The notes beneath the pieces were generated by a model. The model saw nothing but the letters and a program-made list of their open reading frames with translations. It made no database searches and was not told the origin of the DNA. From NCBI GenBank assembly GCA_022561875.1, contig JADFQJ010000022.1:1-42664 (forward strand): a stretch of DNA of 42,664 nt, read 5' to 3'. This DNA is from Bacteroidota bacterium (lineage in GTDB: Bacteria; Bacteroidota; Bacteroidia; Bacteroidales; VadinHA17). The position numbers were made by a program, and so were the translations under genes. Shown in pieces: positions 34,337-42,664 of this stretch (its first letter is position 1; each line of letters begins with the position of its first letter).

Positions 34337-36340
34337 TTAAATAAAAATGGCGAAGTCCTGGAGAATATTTTGCATCAGGAACAGGAATTTGATCATATAT
34401 TTTCTGAAAACAGTTTTTTGAGGTTTAATAGCCAGACTGTTATTCTGTAAATTGATATCGAGCATTATCTTATTCTCCGGGTCGATTATTGCCCGGATAA
34501 TTTTTTCAGGTTTTTCATATGAAAATTCTTTTGTTCTGCTTTTCCCATTCCACGTTTCAGTGATCTCTTCGCCGCCTTCAAAATGGATCAGCACTTCCTG
34601 GGGCATTACCACCTCGCCTAGCCGGTGTATTACCACGGACGATTTATATATTATATTTTCATATTCAGTTTTCTTGTATATCAGTTTATTATCTCCGCTA
34701 TCATCGATACCTATTGGGGGAGTTAATTTCTCGTTCCTTATCCTGAGAAGTTTATAATCACATACTTCCGATCCATACAAAGTCTGGTCGAAGAACCAGT
34801 CCATGCTTTCCCCAAACCTGGTTCCATGGGTTTTGGTTACCACTTCATTCACTACATCTATAAAATCTTTTCCGCAGGGGTGCTTAAATTTCCATTTTTC
34901 AAAATATGTCTTCCATATTTCTTCGTTAGTTTCTTCTCCTACCAGGCGTTCCAGAGTTGTGAACATAGTGGCAGGTTTTTGATACGACATTGTACTATAA
35001 CCACCATGCTCGAATTTCCATGCCGGACGCGTGCTCTCAGCAATTTTTGGATAAGCTGAACGGGTATAGGATAATCTTTGGTATTCCTTATCATCGAAAT
35101 GGAATTTCTTAAACCCGACAAATGATGTACCCTCACCATATTCGTGATCCATTATGCGCGATTCGAAATAAGTAGTCATCCCTTCATCCATCCATGCCTC
35201 TTCGAATTCGTTGGTAGCCAGGATCCCCATAAAATAGTTATGACCGAATTCATGTATGGTTACCATTTCAGTGAACCGTAGTTCCTCCGGCATGCCCCAG
35301 AACGATCCGGCTGTAATAAAAGTCGGATATTCCATCCCTGATGAGCCTATTCCCCTGAAAGGAGGGTCGATAACCGAGATGGTGGAATAGGGATAGGGAC
35401 CCACATGTGCGTCAAAATACGCCAGTGCGGCTTTTAATGACTCAGTATGCCGTGAGGCAAATTGTTCATGTTCGGGTTGCAGATAAATTTTTATATCTAC
35501 ATCTTTCCATTTATCTTCCACAACAATGAACCGGGGTGAGGCAGTCCAGGCAAAATCAACCACATCCTCAGCCAGAAACGTTAACTGTTTCAACCCGTCA
35601 TCAAGCGTTTTTTCACTGATCTGTTTCCCGGTAGCGCCAACAACAAATTCCTCCGGCAGCGTTATCTCTACGCGGTATACCCCGAAGTTGGCATAAAATT
35701 CAGAGTGGGCATGATACTGGTGGCAATTCCATTGTCCTTTCTCAGCATAGCGCATACCGGCCGGTTCATAGACACCGATCTTGGGGAACCATTGAGCGAC
35801 TAAAAAATAATTATCGCTGAAACCGGTACGTGCAAAGATCTTTGGCAATTTTGATCTGAATTCAATATCCAGGGTCAGAGTTTCTCCCGGTAATACCGGC
35901 TTTTCAAGTGATACTGCAGCAACCGTTTGGTCATCTGTGTTATCATCATCAGGCTGGACAAATTTGATTGCATTTGTCAGATCATCTCCTCCCCTGGTCT
36001 TCAGCGACAGAATGTCGATCCAGCCCCACACATTAGGATCTTTTGTATCAACACTCCTTCCCCTTAGCTGTCCGTCTGACTCTTTCCAGAAAGTCGACCT
36101 GTTATTCTTAAAGGCATTCAGGTACAAATGAAAACGCAATTCCCGGATAGTGTCCTGCGAGGGATTTCTCCATTCTAATGTCATAGTGCCATCGACAATT
36201 TTTTCCACAGGATCGAGTTTTACTTTCATGTTATAATTGGCGATCCTGGAACTGAGAGCCTGGCTGTTGACCGAAAAGGATACGGACCATATGAACAGGC
36301 ATGTGAAGATAGCAGTGGTAATTATTTTTTTACAATTCAT
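34337..36340 (-). CDS. M1-family metallopeptidase (aminopeptidase-like), exported
   Basis: 667 residues with a signal peptide (to about VNSQA). Gluzincin zinc site HEFGHN with the third ligand Glu 18 residues after the motif (AWMDEGMTTYF); SSGMEYPTF takes the place of the GAMEN substrate motif. An N-terminal beta-saddle of the M1 type (YNMKVKLDPVEKIVDGTM) precedes it. It probably trims peptides in the periplasm or at the cell surface, consistent with the peptide-use genes elsewhere in the window. The last 20 residues are unusually hydrophobic (MIKFLFLMQNILQDFAIFI), perhaps a C-terminal membrane anchor. Confidence 0.9.
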   Translation of the reverse strand: MNCKKIITTAIFTCLFIWSVSFSVNSQALSSRIANYNMKVKLDPVEKIVDGTMTLEWRNPSQDTIRELRFHLYLNAFKNNRSTFWKESDGQLRGRSVDTKDPNVWGWIDILSLKTRGGDDLTNAIKFVQPDDDNTDDQTVAAVSLEKPVLPGETLTLDIEFRSKLPKIFARTGFSDNYFLVAQWFPKIGVYEPAGMRYAEKGQWNCHQYHAHSEFYANFGVYRVEITLPEEFVVGATGKQISEKTLDDGLKQLTFLAEDVVDFAWTASPRFIVVEDKWKDVDIKIYLQPEHEQFASRHTESLKAALAYFDAHVGPYPYSTISVIDPPFRGIGSSGMEYPTFITAGSFWGMPEELRFTEMVTIHEFGHNYFMGILATNEFEEAWMDEGMTTYFESRIMDHEYGEGTSFVGFKKFHFDDKEYQRLSYTRSAYPKIAESTRPAWKFEHGGYSTMSYQKPATMFTTLERLVGEETNEEIWKTYFEKWKFKHPCGKDFIDVVNEVVTKTHGTRFGESMDWFFDQTLYGSEVCDYKLLRIRNEKLTPPIGIDDSGDNKLIYKKTEYENIIYKSSVVIHRLGEVVMPQEVLIHFEGGEEITETWNGKSRTKEFSYEKPEKIIRAIIDPENKIMLDINLQNNSLAIKPQKTVFRKYMIKFLFLMQNILQDFAIFI

Positions 36341-36394
36341 GGCGCAGTTATTTTTTCATCCGTTTATTTAATTAGTCTTTGTGCAATATACAAA

Positions 36395-36520
36395 AAAGCA
36401 AGAAAGGAAGTGAGGAAGAGTGAAGAAGTCGAAGAGTAGAAGAATGGAGTGATGGAGTACCAGGAGAAAAATTGAGTGATGGATTAATGCTCCGGCGCTT
36501 ATGCATTATCATGAAGAACC
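36395..36520. repeat. word-repeat island before the SPOR gene
   Basis: GA-rich words (GAAGAGTGAAGAAG, AGAGTAGAAGAATGGAG) followed by the 18-mer TATGCATTATCATGAAGA (36500-36517), also at 25408-25425. Both copies lie about 100-150 bp before plus-strand genes. Confidence 0.55.
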
Positions 36521-36612
36521 TAAAATGATAAAAAAATTCTCATACTATTAGGTGAATGAATATCAAATAGTTATTTTTGTTTTCAGTTAATACCCATAAA
36601 AGAAGGAATTAC

Positions 36613-37083
36613 ATGAAAAAACTTATTTTTATTTTATTTACGATTTCAATTGCATTTTCATCTTGCGAATTTGTAAAGAAAAAAGGTTGGTTCGGTTCCG
36701 GGAAAACGGACACCATGGAAATATATTTACATCGGCAGGATAGTATCCGTATTGCAGATTCTTTGCAGAAAGTAATTGATAGACAGAAAGCAATAGAGCA
36801 AGCCAGGCTTGATGCAATACAAAAAGCTGAGCTGGAGAGGTTAGACAGGCTTGCCCGGTTTAAGTATCACATTGTTGTAGGAAGTTTCTTAACGCCTCTA
36901 TATGCTGATGAATGGTCGGATTATTATAATTCAATGGATTACGATACGGAAATACTGAAAGCCGGCAACGGGTTTAATCTTGTTTCTGCCAGGAAATATG
37001 ATAATATGAAGGATGCAGTAATAGATCTCAGGCATTTTATGGATACGGTTCAGATTGATGCGTGGGTATATATTAATGAATAG
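36613..37083 (+). CDS. lipoprotein with coiled coil and SPOR-like domain
   Basis: 156 residues: lipoprotein signal (AFSSCEF), a charged helical middle (residues 45-85, IRIADSLQKVIDRQKAIEQ and following) and a C-terminal SPOR-like domain starting YHIVVGSFLTPLYADEW and ending DAWVYINE, the fold that binds septal peptidoglycan with bare glycans. Start at 36613 (MKKLIFILF) preferred over 36577. Probably a periplasmic cell-envelope protein. Confidence 0.75.
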   Translation: MKKLIFILFTISIAFSSCEFVKKKGWFGSGKTDTMEIYLHRQDSIRIADSLQKVIDRQKAIEQARLDAIQKAELERLDRLARFKYHIVVGSFLTPLYADEWSDYYNSMDYDTEILKAGNGFNLVSARKYDNMKDAVIDLRHFMDTVQIDAWVYINE

Positions 37084-37087
37084 AGCA

Positions 37088-37145
37088 ACGAAACTCGTAA
37101 CCCGTAGCTCTTAACACTGCATCACTGCAACACAAATTTCTACTA
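37088..37145. repeat. word-repeat island
   Basis: CGTAACCCGTAG words then CTCTTAACACTGCATCAC (37108-37125), the exact reverse complement of 41420-41437. It lies in the convergent gap between the SPOR gene and purA. Confidence 0.6.
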
Positions 37146-37189
37146 GTTGTACTCCTGATCTTTCTGTTGCTTGTTATTTTAGGATTAAA

Positions 37190-38449
37190 TTAAAGTTTAA
37201 CGATCTGATTTCGATTCGGACCCACCGAAACATAACTTACAGGCACATTCAGTTCCTTCTCAATAAAGGAGATATATTTTTTCAGTTCGTCAGGGAATTC
37301 ACCTGGGTCCTTGATATTTGATATGTCTGATTTCCAACCGGGCAATTCGGTATAAACCGGCTCAGTATTCTTATCGATCATGAATGGAAAGTCATGTATA
37401 GTTTTTCCATCTACTTTATATGCTGTTGCAGCTTTTATAGTCCTGAAACCAGACAAAACATCTGCTTTCGTCATTATGAGCCGGGTAACCCCGTTGATCA
37501 TTACAGAATACTTAAGGGCTACCAGGTCAACCCATCCACATCTCCTGGGCCGGCCTGTGGTGGCACCAAATTCAACACCTTTTTTCCTTAGTTCAGCACC
37601 CGTATCATCAGATAATTCAGTTGGAAAGGGGCCGCTGCCAACCCGGGTACAATAAGCTTTAAATACTCCAAATACTTCCCCGATAGTTTGTGGTGCGACA
37701 CCTAATCCGATACATGCTCCGGCACTGATAGTATTAGATGATGTAACAAATGGATAGGAACCAAATTCGATATCAAGAAGAGTTCCCTGGGCTCCTTCAG
37801 CAAGGATGGATTTCCCGTCCCTGATCAGCTTGTTTACAAGATATTCAGAATCAACTATTTTGAATTCTTTAAGCAGTTCAATGCACTTAAACCATTTTTT
37901 TTCAACCTCATCAAGTTCGTATTCATATGTGTATAATTTCAGCAGTCTTTCGTGCTTTTTGCGCAAGGCTGAATATTTTTCTTTGAAACCGGAAAAAATA
38001 TCCCCAACCCTCAATCCGTTCCGCCCGGTTTTATCCATATATGTGGGTCCGATACCTTTGAGAGTAGATCCTATCTTCGATTTTCCTTTTGCTGCTTCAG
38101 ATGCGGCATCAAGGATCCTGTGGGTAGGTAATATCAGGTGGGCTTTTTTCGAAATATAAAGGTTTTGCCTGAGGTCAATACCAAGCTTTTTCAATGATTC
38201 AATTTCTTTCCGGAAAACAACCGGATCGAGAACCACACCATTACCTATTATATTGATCTTCTCCTTGTGGAAGATACCTGAAGGGATATTGTGCAGTATA
38301 TGTTTAATTTCACCTATCTCAAGAGTATGACCTGCATTGGGCCCTCCCTGGAACCGGGCAATTATATCATATTCCGGGGTAAGTACATCAACAATTTTAC
38401 CTTTGCCTTCGTCACCCCACTGGAGGCCTAATAATACATCAAGTTTCAC
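37190..38449 (-). CDS. purA: adenylosuccinate synthetase
   Basis: Joins IMP and aspartate with GTP in AMP synthesis. About 420 residues: LLGLQWGDEGKGKIVD (phosphate loop, catalytic Asp), GGPNAGHT (catalytic His), HNIPSGI, GVGPTY-like KGIGPTYMDKTGRNG, GAQGTLLDIE, and TGRPRRCGWVDLVALKYS. The start at GTG 38449 gives the usual MKLDVLLGLQWG; a TTG at 38476 is the only other choice. It lies 30-60 bp after the Fur gene in the common spoT-fur-purA order. Confidence 0.96.
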   Translation of the reverse strand: MKLDVLLGLQWGDEGKGKIVDVLTPEYDIIARFQGGPNAGHTLEIGEIKHILHNIPSGIFHKEKINIIGNGVVLDPVVFRKEIESLKKLGIDLRQNLYISKKAHLILPTHRILDAASEAAKGKSKIGSTLKGIGPTYMDKTGRNGLRVGDIFSGFKEKYSALRKKHERLLKLYTYEYELDEVEKKWFKCIELLKEFKIVDSEYLVNKLIRDGKSILAEGAQGTLLDIEFGSYPFVTSSNTISAGACIGLGVAPQTIGEVFGVFKAYCTRVGSGPFPTELSDDTGAELRKKGVEFGATTGRPRRCGWVDLVALKYSVMINGVTRLIMTKADVLSGFRTIKAATAYKVDGKTIHDFPFMIDKNTEPVYTELPGWKSDISNIKDPGEFPDELKKYISFIEKELNVPVSYVSVGPNRNQIVKL

Positions 38450-38506
38450 GAAATTTTTCTGTTTTTGGAGATTCAACTAATAAAAAAATAATGATGATTA
38501 ATAATC

Positions 38507-38956
38507 CTACATTTTATTTTTTTCATCCTTACTTACACCGTAAATATACAGGGAGTGGTATTGTGGCTCGAAGTTGTTGAGTTCACATACAGACTTAATA
38601 ATTTCCTGAATTCGCGGATCACAAAATTCGATGACTTTTCCGGATTTAGTATTAATAAGATGGTCATGTTGCCCGCTATGAAAAGCTTTTTCAAAATGAG
38701 CAATGTTCTTACCGAACTGATGCTTGACTAAAAGATTGCAGTTGAGGAGCAACTCTATTGTATTGTATAGTGTTGCACGGCTAACCCTGTAATTATTATT
38801 TTTCATCAAAAAGTAAAGCGACTCAACATCGAAATGTCCGTTCCTGGAATATATCTCATCAAGAATAGCATATCTTTCAGGTGTCTTTCGGTGTTTTTTC
38901 TTTTCAAGGTAGTCTGTAAAGATCCGTTTTACAGTTTCCTTAATTTCATCATTCAT
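38507..38956 (-). CDS. Fur-family regulator lacking the CxxC zinc site
   Basis: 149 residues: winged helix with [20 protein letters not shown] and [12 protein letters not shown], then a metal-binding C-terminal half with [10 protein letters not shown]. Fur proteins usually carry CxxC in the next strand for a structural zinc; here the spot reads [10 protein letters not shown], with both Cys replaced. The regulatory metal ligands (His/Glu/Asp) look kept. It may sense iron or peroxide like other Fur/PerR proteins but without the structural zinc. Located between spoT and purA, as in other Bacteroidota. Confidence 0.85.
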   Translation of the reverse strand: MNDEIKETVKRIFTDYLEKKKHRKTPERYAILDEIYSRNGHFDVESLYFLMKNNNYRVSRATLYNTIELLLNCNLLVKHQFGKNIAHFEKAFHSGQHDHLINTKSGKVIEFCDPRIQEIIKSVCELNNFEPQYHSLYIYGVSKDEKNKM

Positions 38957-39064
38957 AATCTGTAAGAATTTTAGAGACTAATAAAAGTAAAGATTATTTT
39001 ATAGAATTACAATTTATTTAGAATGAATAAGATTTAATGTTCATCCTGTAAAGTAAGATTTGTT

Positions 39065-41317
39065 TTATTCTTCAATAGTTTCCATTCTGTGAACCGATTC
39101 AACTCCTTTTATTTTTGACAGGTTAAATAAAAGGGTGTTAAGGTCTTTGGTATTGTGAACATACAGATCTAAAGTGCCCTTAAAAATCCCATCGTTAACT
39201 TCAACATTTAATGTTCGGATATTAGAACGGAGGTCTTTATAAATAATTCCGGTTATTTCATTTATCATTCCTATCCTGTCAATCCCCACGATATTTATAC
39301 TTGCAAGGAAAGAAAGAAGTTTATAGGTTGTCCATCTGGCTGAGACAACCAGGTTGCCTTTGCTTGACATGAGTTTTATAGCATTTGGGCAATTGGCTTT
39401 ATGGATTATTATTTCATCATCGTGTGAATTATATCCAATAACATCATCTCCCGGAATCGGGTTGCAACATTTAGCTATTTCATATGGCTGACTGGGTTCA
39501 TCAATATTTTCGCGAAGAATGTATGTAGAGTTAAGATCAAGTTTTCCAGTTCCTGATTTCTTTTGTTTCTCGGTTTTTTTCTTTGTTTTAGACGATTTTC
39601 CAAATTGTAGTTTCCAATATTTTACCAGCTTGTTTTTTGATTTTGGTTTAATGATGGTTTCGACATTTTCGAGTTTTATTAATCCCATGCCAATTTTACT
39701 GTAGAGTTCATCATTATTCAGAACTTCGTAAACGGAAAGCAGTTTTCTGATGATTGTTGAATCTGGAAAAAGGTTTATTTCTTTTAATTTCTTTTTCAGG
39801 ACTTTTTCCCCTTTGATTATTCTGGCTTTGGTTTCAGCTTTTAAGCAGCTCTTAATGCTTGATTTTGCTTTAGCTGTTTTGACATAATCGAGCCAATTCC
39901 TATCAGGATGTTGTTTGTCAGATGTCAGTATTTCAACCTGGTCGCCACTTTGCAGGGTATGACTAATTGGTACAAGCTTATAATTAATTTTAGCGCCGAT
40001 GGCATGGTTACCTATTTCGGTGTGTATATCATAAGCAAAGTCAAGGGCAGAAACACCTGCCGGCAATGTTTTGATATGTCCTTTTGGGGTAAAAATCATT
40101 ATCTCTGATGCGAACAGGTTCATCTTGAAATCATCGAGGAATTCCAGGGCATTTGATTCCGGGTCTTCAAGCATTTCCCTTAGCTTTTTAAGCCATTTGT
40201 CCAGTTCACCTTCCTGGGAATTATCGCCTTTATATTTCCAATGGGCAGCAAATCCCCTTTCAGCTATTTCATCCATCCTTTTTGAACGGATCTGTACCTC
40301 AACCCATTTACCATTGGGTCCCATTACTGTTAAATGTAATGCTTCGTATCCGTTTGTCTTTGGGGTACTTAACCAATCACGGATACGATCGGGTTTGGGC
40401 ATATAGTTTTCAGTAATATGGGAATATATAGTCCAACATTGAGCTTTCTCCGGCACTGCTTCTGATGGTTCAAATATTATACGGACAGCTAACAGGTCAT
40501 ATACTTCTTCGAAAGGAACATTTTTCTTGTTCATTTTATTCCATACGGAAGCGATTGATTTTGGTCTGCCGTTGATATTAAATTTAATATTGTTTTTTTC
40601 AAGTTGGTCTATTATTGGCAGAGCGAAGCGATTGATCTCGACAACACGTCTTTTCTCATTGTCTTTAATCTTTGTTGCAATGTCATAATAGATTTTTGGA
40701 TGCCTGTACTTCAGACTCAGGTCTTCCATTTCAGTTTTGATCGCATAAAGTCCAAGCCGGTGAGCCAGTGGTGCATACAAATAAACGGTTTCTCCCGCGA
40801 TCTTTACTCGTTTATTAGGCGGCATGGAGTCGAGTGTTCTCATATTATGAAGCCTGTCACCCAGTTTGATAAGTATTACCCTGACATCATCCGAAAGAGT
40901 AAGTAACATTTTTCTGAAGTTTTCAGCCTGCAGAGATGATTTTTTGTCGAAAATTCCTGAGATCTTGGTTAGTCCGTCAATTACAGAGGCAATTTTATCG
41001 TTAAAATTGTATTTAATATCTTCAAGTGTAAGATCAGTATCTTCAACCGCATCATGAAGCAAAGCGCAGGCTACCGATCTTGGGCCAAGACCAATCTCGA
41101 CGGTGACAATTTTAGCTACGGCTATGGGATGCAGAATATAAGGCTCTCCTGATTTCCTCCGCATGCTTTTATGAGCTTCCTTGGCAATGGTGAACGCTTT
41201 CGTAACCAGTTCCCTGTCAGCTTTTATTCTGCATTTTCTGCAGCTATTCAGAAGATCCTTGAATCTTTCCTCAATTAGCTCTTTTTCTGCTTTTGTAAAA
41301 ATTGATTTATTAACCAT
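39065..41317 (-). CDS. bifunctional (p)ppGpp synthetase/hydrolase (RelA/SpoT)
   Basis: About 750 residues. Hydrolase HD domain (PYILHPIAVA, LLHDAVEDTDLT, IKLGDRLHNMRTL) intact; synthetase domain with YDLLAVRIIF, TNGYEALHLTV and VEVQIRSKRMDEIAERG. Then TGS (FTPKGHIKTLPAG, SALDFAYDIH), the zinc-finger-like CCNPIPGDDV, and a C-terminal ACT domain. It makes and breaks the stringent-response alarmone. Start at 41317 (MVNKSIFTKAEK) preferred; an ATG at 41341 is 8 codons upstream. First of the spoT-fur-purA series, with about 108 bp before fur. Confidence 0.95.
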   Translation of the reverse strand: MVNKSIFTKAEKELIEERFKDLLNSCRKCRIKADRELVTKAFTIAKEAHKSMRRKSGEPYILHPIAVAKIVTVEIGLGPRSVACALLHDAVEDTDLTLEDIKYNFNDKIASVIDGLTKISGIFDKKSSLQAENFRKMLLTLSDDVRVILIKLGDRLHNMRTLDSMPPNKRVKIAGETVYLYAPLAHRLGLYAIKTEMEDLSLKYRHPKIYYDIATKIKDNEKRRVVEINRFALPIIDQLEKNNIKFNINGRPKSIASVWNKMNKKNVPFEEVYDLLAVRIIFEPSEAVPEKAQCWTIYSHITENYMPKPDRIRDWLSTPKTNGYEALHLTVMGPNGKWVEVQIRSKRMDEIAERGFAAHWKYKGDNSQEGELDKWLKKLREMLEDPESNALEFLDDFKMNLFASEIMIFTPKGHIKTLPAGVSALDFAYDIHTEIGNHAIGAKINYKLVPISHTLQSGDQVEILTSDKQHPDRNWLDYVKTAKAKSSIKSCLKAETKARIIKGEKVLKKKLKEINLFPDSTIIRKLLSVYEVLNNDELYSKIGMGLIKLENVETIIKPKSKNKLVKYWKLQFGKSSKTKKKTEKQKKSGTGKLDLNSTYILRENIDEPSQPYEIAKCCNPIPGDDVIGYNSHDDEIIIHKANCPNAIKLMSSKGNLVVSARWTTYKLLSFLASINIVGIDRIGMINEITGIIYKDLRSNIRTLNVEVNDGIFKGTLDLYVHNTKDLNTLLFNLSKIKGVESVHRMETIEE

Positions 41318-41404
41318 TTTATATGCTGATACAGATAACAAAATTAGTGATTTTTACATTGTTAATGCAAGTTTATTTGAAAAATGAGTTGGTGAATTTG
41401 TATT

Positions 41405-41525
41405 GTGATGATGAAAGTTGTGATGCAGTGTTAAGAGCGAAGAGTGAAGAAAGCGGAGGAGTAGTGATAAGGTAATGAGGTAATGAGGTGATGAGGTAAT
41501 GAGGTGATGAGGTGATGAGGTGAGT
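41405..41525. repeat. word-repeat island, tandem 9-mers
   Basis: GTGATGCAGTGTTAAGAG (41420-41437), then GAAGAGTGAAGAAAGCGG, then about seven degenerate copies of GATGAGGTA/GAATGAGGT-type 8-9 bp units (41466-41522). In the gap between the T9SS substrate and spoT. Confidence 0.65.
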
Positions 41526-41583
41526 TTGGAAAAGAAGAAGATATTAATCCATTTAATGATAATGACACACTTTAGCAATACCA

Positions 41584-42664
41584 TCAGGGAAAAATAACAT
41601 TTATGAGTCCTTTTCTTACAATTGTCTTTCCGGTTCCTGTTATAACACTCAGGAAATAGATATAAGTTCCTTCCTGTACTATTGCTCCTCCCATGTAAGA
41701 CCCGTCCCAACTTTCATATGGGTCTTTGCTTTCAAAAATGATGTTTCCCCACCGGTTTTTTATTATTAAATGATAAGTTGCTGGTGTGAAGGATAGTTTT
41801 GGTGCCCATTCATCATTTTTCAAATCCCCATTCGGAGTAAAAGCATTAGGTATAAATATCTTTGATTGTAATACTACACAGTTAACCGCGGTTGTGCTAA
41901 TTCCCCTGATGCCGTGTGGATTATCTTGTCCCTCAACTGCCTTAATAAAGTAACAAAACTTCAAATCGTAAGTTTCAAGAATTAAACTGTCAAGTTCGTT
42001 GTCTGTATATGAAGTAGCATAGGCATCAACTGCGTCAATAAGTTCATAAGAGTTTTCGATAGTTTTTCTGTAAACTTCATATTTTTCCACCCCTCCTTTC
42101 CATTCAAGATATGAAGTCCAGACCAGGTAATTTATCGCATTCTCATTACTCACATTAAGTACCATTGTGCTTGCCTGGTTGGATTTGATAATGATCCGGT
42201 TACATGCGTTAATGGCTGCTAACCGGTAATAGAATGGAGAAGAAAGATCTTCCGGTGTGTCGGTATAAGTTAGTTTTTCCGACCTTTGATCTGTAAAATC
42301 AGCAATGGTATCATACACACCGTTTGGTTCATTGGCTCTTAAAAGCTTGTAGTGATAAATTTCAGATGCCGGATCGATAGTAAACGACAAAGACACTTCA
42401 TCGTTTTCAGGGCTGATTGTAGCATAATCTGCATTAATAAAACCGGGGATCCGTGGCATTTCGGTGTATTTACAGACCATATTGGAGGTAGATATTAAAC
42501 CGTTTTTATGGTTGGCTTGTACATAGTAGCAGTAGCCTACATATGCTTCAATTGTGGTATCTGTAAGAGAAATTGATTCAGGAGACAGAGAATCGATAAG
42601 GGAAAAAGAACCTCCTTCTGTGTTTCGGAAAATCTCATAGTATTCTAAGCTGTCTGCCCAGCCG
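41584..42664 (-). CDS. secreted multidomain protein with T9SS C-terminal sorting domain, 5'-incomplete
   Basis: Open to the right edge, so the N-terminus is outside the window; about 360 residues are seen. At least two fibronectin-III-like repeats (GWADSLEYYEIFRN..., YHYKLLRANEPNGVYD..., VEKYEVYRKTIENS...) precede a type B gliding-motility C-terminal domain: IPNAFTPNGDLKNDEW, IKNRWGNIIFES, WDGSYMGG, VQEGTYIYFL and the final KGLINVIF. Such tails direct export and surface attachment by the type IX system. Nothing in the seen part shows an enzymatic domain. Confidence 0.88.
   Translation of the reverse strand, partial: GWADSLEYYEIFRNTEGGSFSLIDSLSPESISLTDTTIEAYVGYCYYVQANHKNGLISTSNMVCKYTEMPRIPGFINADYATISPENDEVSLSFTIDPASEIYHYKLLRANEPNGVYDTIADFTDQRSEKLTYTDTPEDLSSPFYYRLAAINACNRIIIKSNQASTMVLNVSNENAINYLVWTSYLEWKGGVEKYEVYRKTIENSYELIDAVDAYATSYTDNELDSLILETYDLKFCYFIKAVEGQDNPHGIRGISTTAVNCVVLQSKIFIPNAFTPNGDLKNDEWAPKLSFTPATYHLIIKNRWGNIIFESKDPYESWDGSYMGGAIVQEGTYIYFLSVITGTGKTIVRKGLINVIFP

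Noticed and set aside
41466-41522. CRISPR-like or coding tandem repeat
   Set aside because: 8-9 bp units without spacers; stops in all frames that matter; simple tandem repeat.
1-42664. tRNA or rRNA genes
   Set aside because: No cloverleaf or rRNA core sequence was recognised in any gap; a covariance-model search would be decisive.
1-42664. insertion sequence or phage genes
   Set aside because: No transposase, integrase or phage structural gene is recognisable; the repeats are non-coding.

Overview
The window looks like a whole or nearly whole contig from an anaerobic, fermentative member of the Bacteroidota (Bacteroidales/Marinilabiliales type). The signs are a type IX secretion C-terminal sorting domain at the right end, Bacteroidota-only families (DUF6452, DUF6048, DUF4831), promoter-like TAnnTTTG boxes, ribosomal protein bTHX, a pyrophosphate-type phosphofructokinase, and a glycyl-radical enzyme of the 4-hydroxyproline dehydratase type. 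No tRNA, rRNA or CRISPR array was seen. Both ends are cut: an SPFH-protein fragment joined to a truncated transketolase on the left, and an unfinished secreted protein on the right.

Left part (about 0.3-10.3 kb, all minus strand): a LacI-family regulator with a perfect palindrome just upstream heads a run of genes for an SDR oxidoreductase (UxuB-like), PPi-type phosphofructokinase, a HAD hydrolase, a LarA-type nickel-pincer racemase/epimerase, PdxB, 6-phosphogluconate dehydrogenase and transketolase. Together these suggest sugar-acid catabolism feeding the pentose phosphate pathway, with PdxB linking erythrose-4-phosphate to vitamin B6. This is inferred from gene order; the substrate is unknown.

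10.4-18.4 kb: a SiaC-like protein, a 56-residue zinc-ribbon protein, an orphan LytTR response regulator, a membrane-anchored reductive-dehalogenase/QueG-like iron-sulfur protein and glycerate kinase (all minus). Then comes a decayed patch (a nitrilase-family gene that has lost its catalytic core and the tail of a membrane protein), ribosomal protein bTHX with a very long Lys-rich tail, and the DUF6452/DUF6048 pair.

18.4-32.7 kb: AsnA, a POT peptide transporter, the bifunctional NAD(P)HX repair enzyme, a DUF4831 lipoprotein, a thioredoxin-like protein, then an MFS transporter-PepD-thioredoxin-like operon, then a glycyl-radical activase and hydroxyproline dehydratase behind a good Bacteroidota promoter. 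This part fits peptide and amino-acid fermentation.

32.7-42.7 kb: a broken HEPN toxin with an intact MNT antitoxin gene, a membrane protein with an M1 peptidase, a SPOR lipoprotein, the housekeeping block spoT/rel-fur-purA (minus), and the right-edge T9SS substrate.

The most unusual feature at the DNA level is a set of about a dozen intergenic islands of short, degenerate tandem words. They share 18-24 bp words with one another across the window, and four carry a 20-bp core (ACCACAGTGAAATATGCTCC), in two copies followed by a TGAAAT/ATTTCA hairpin.
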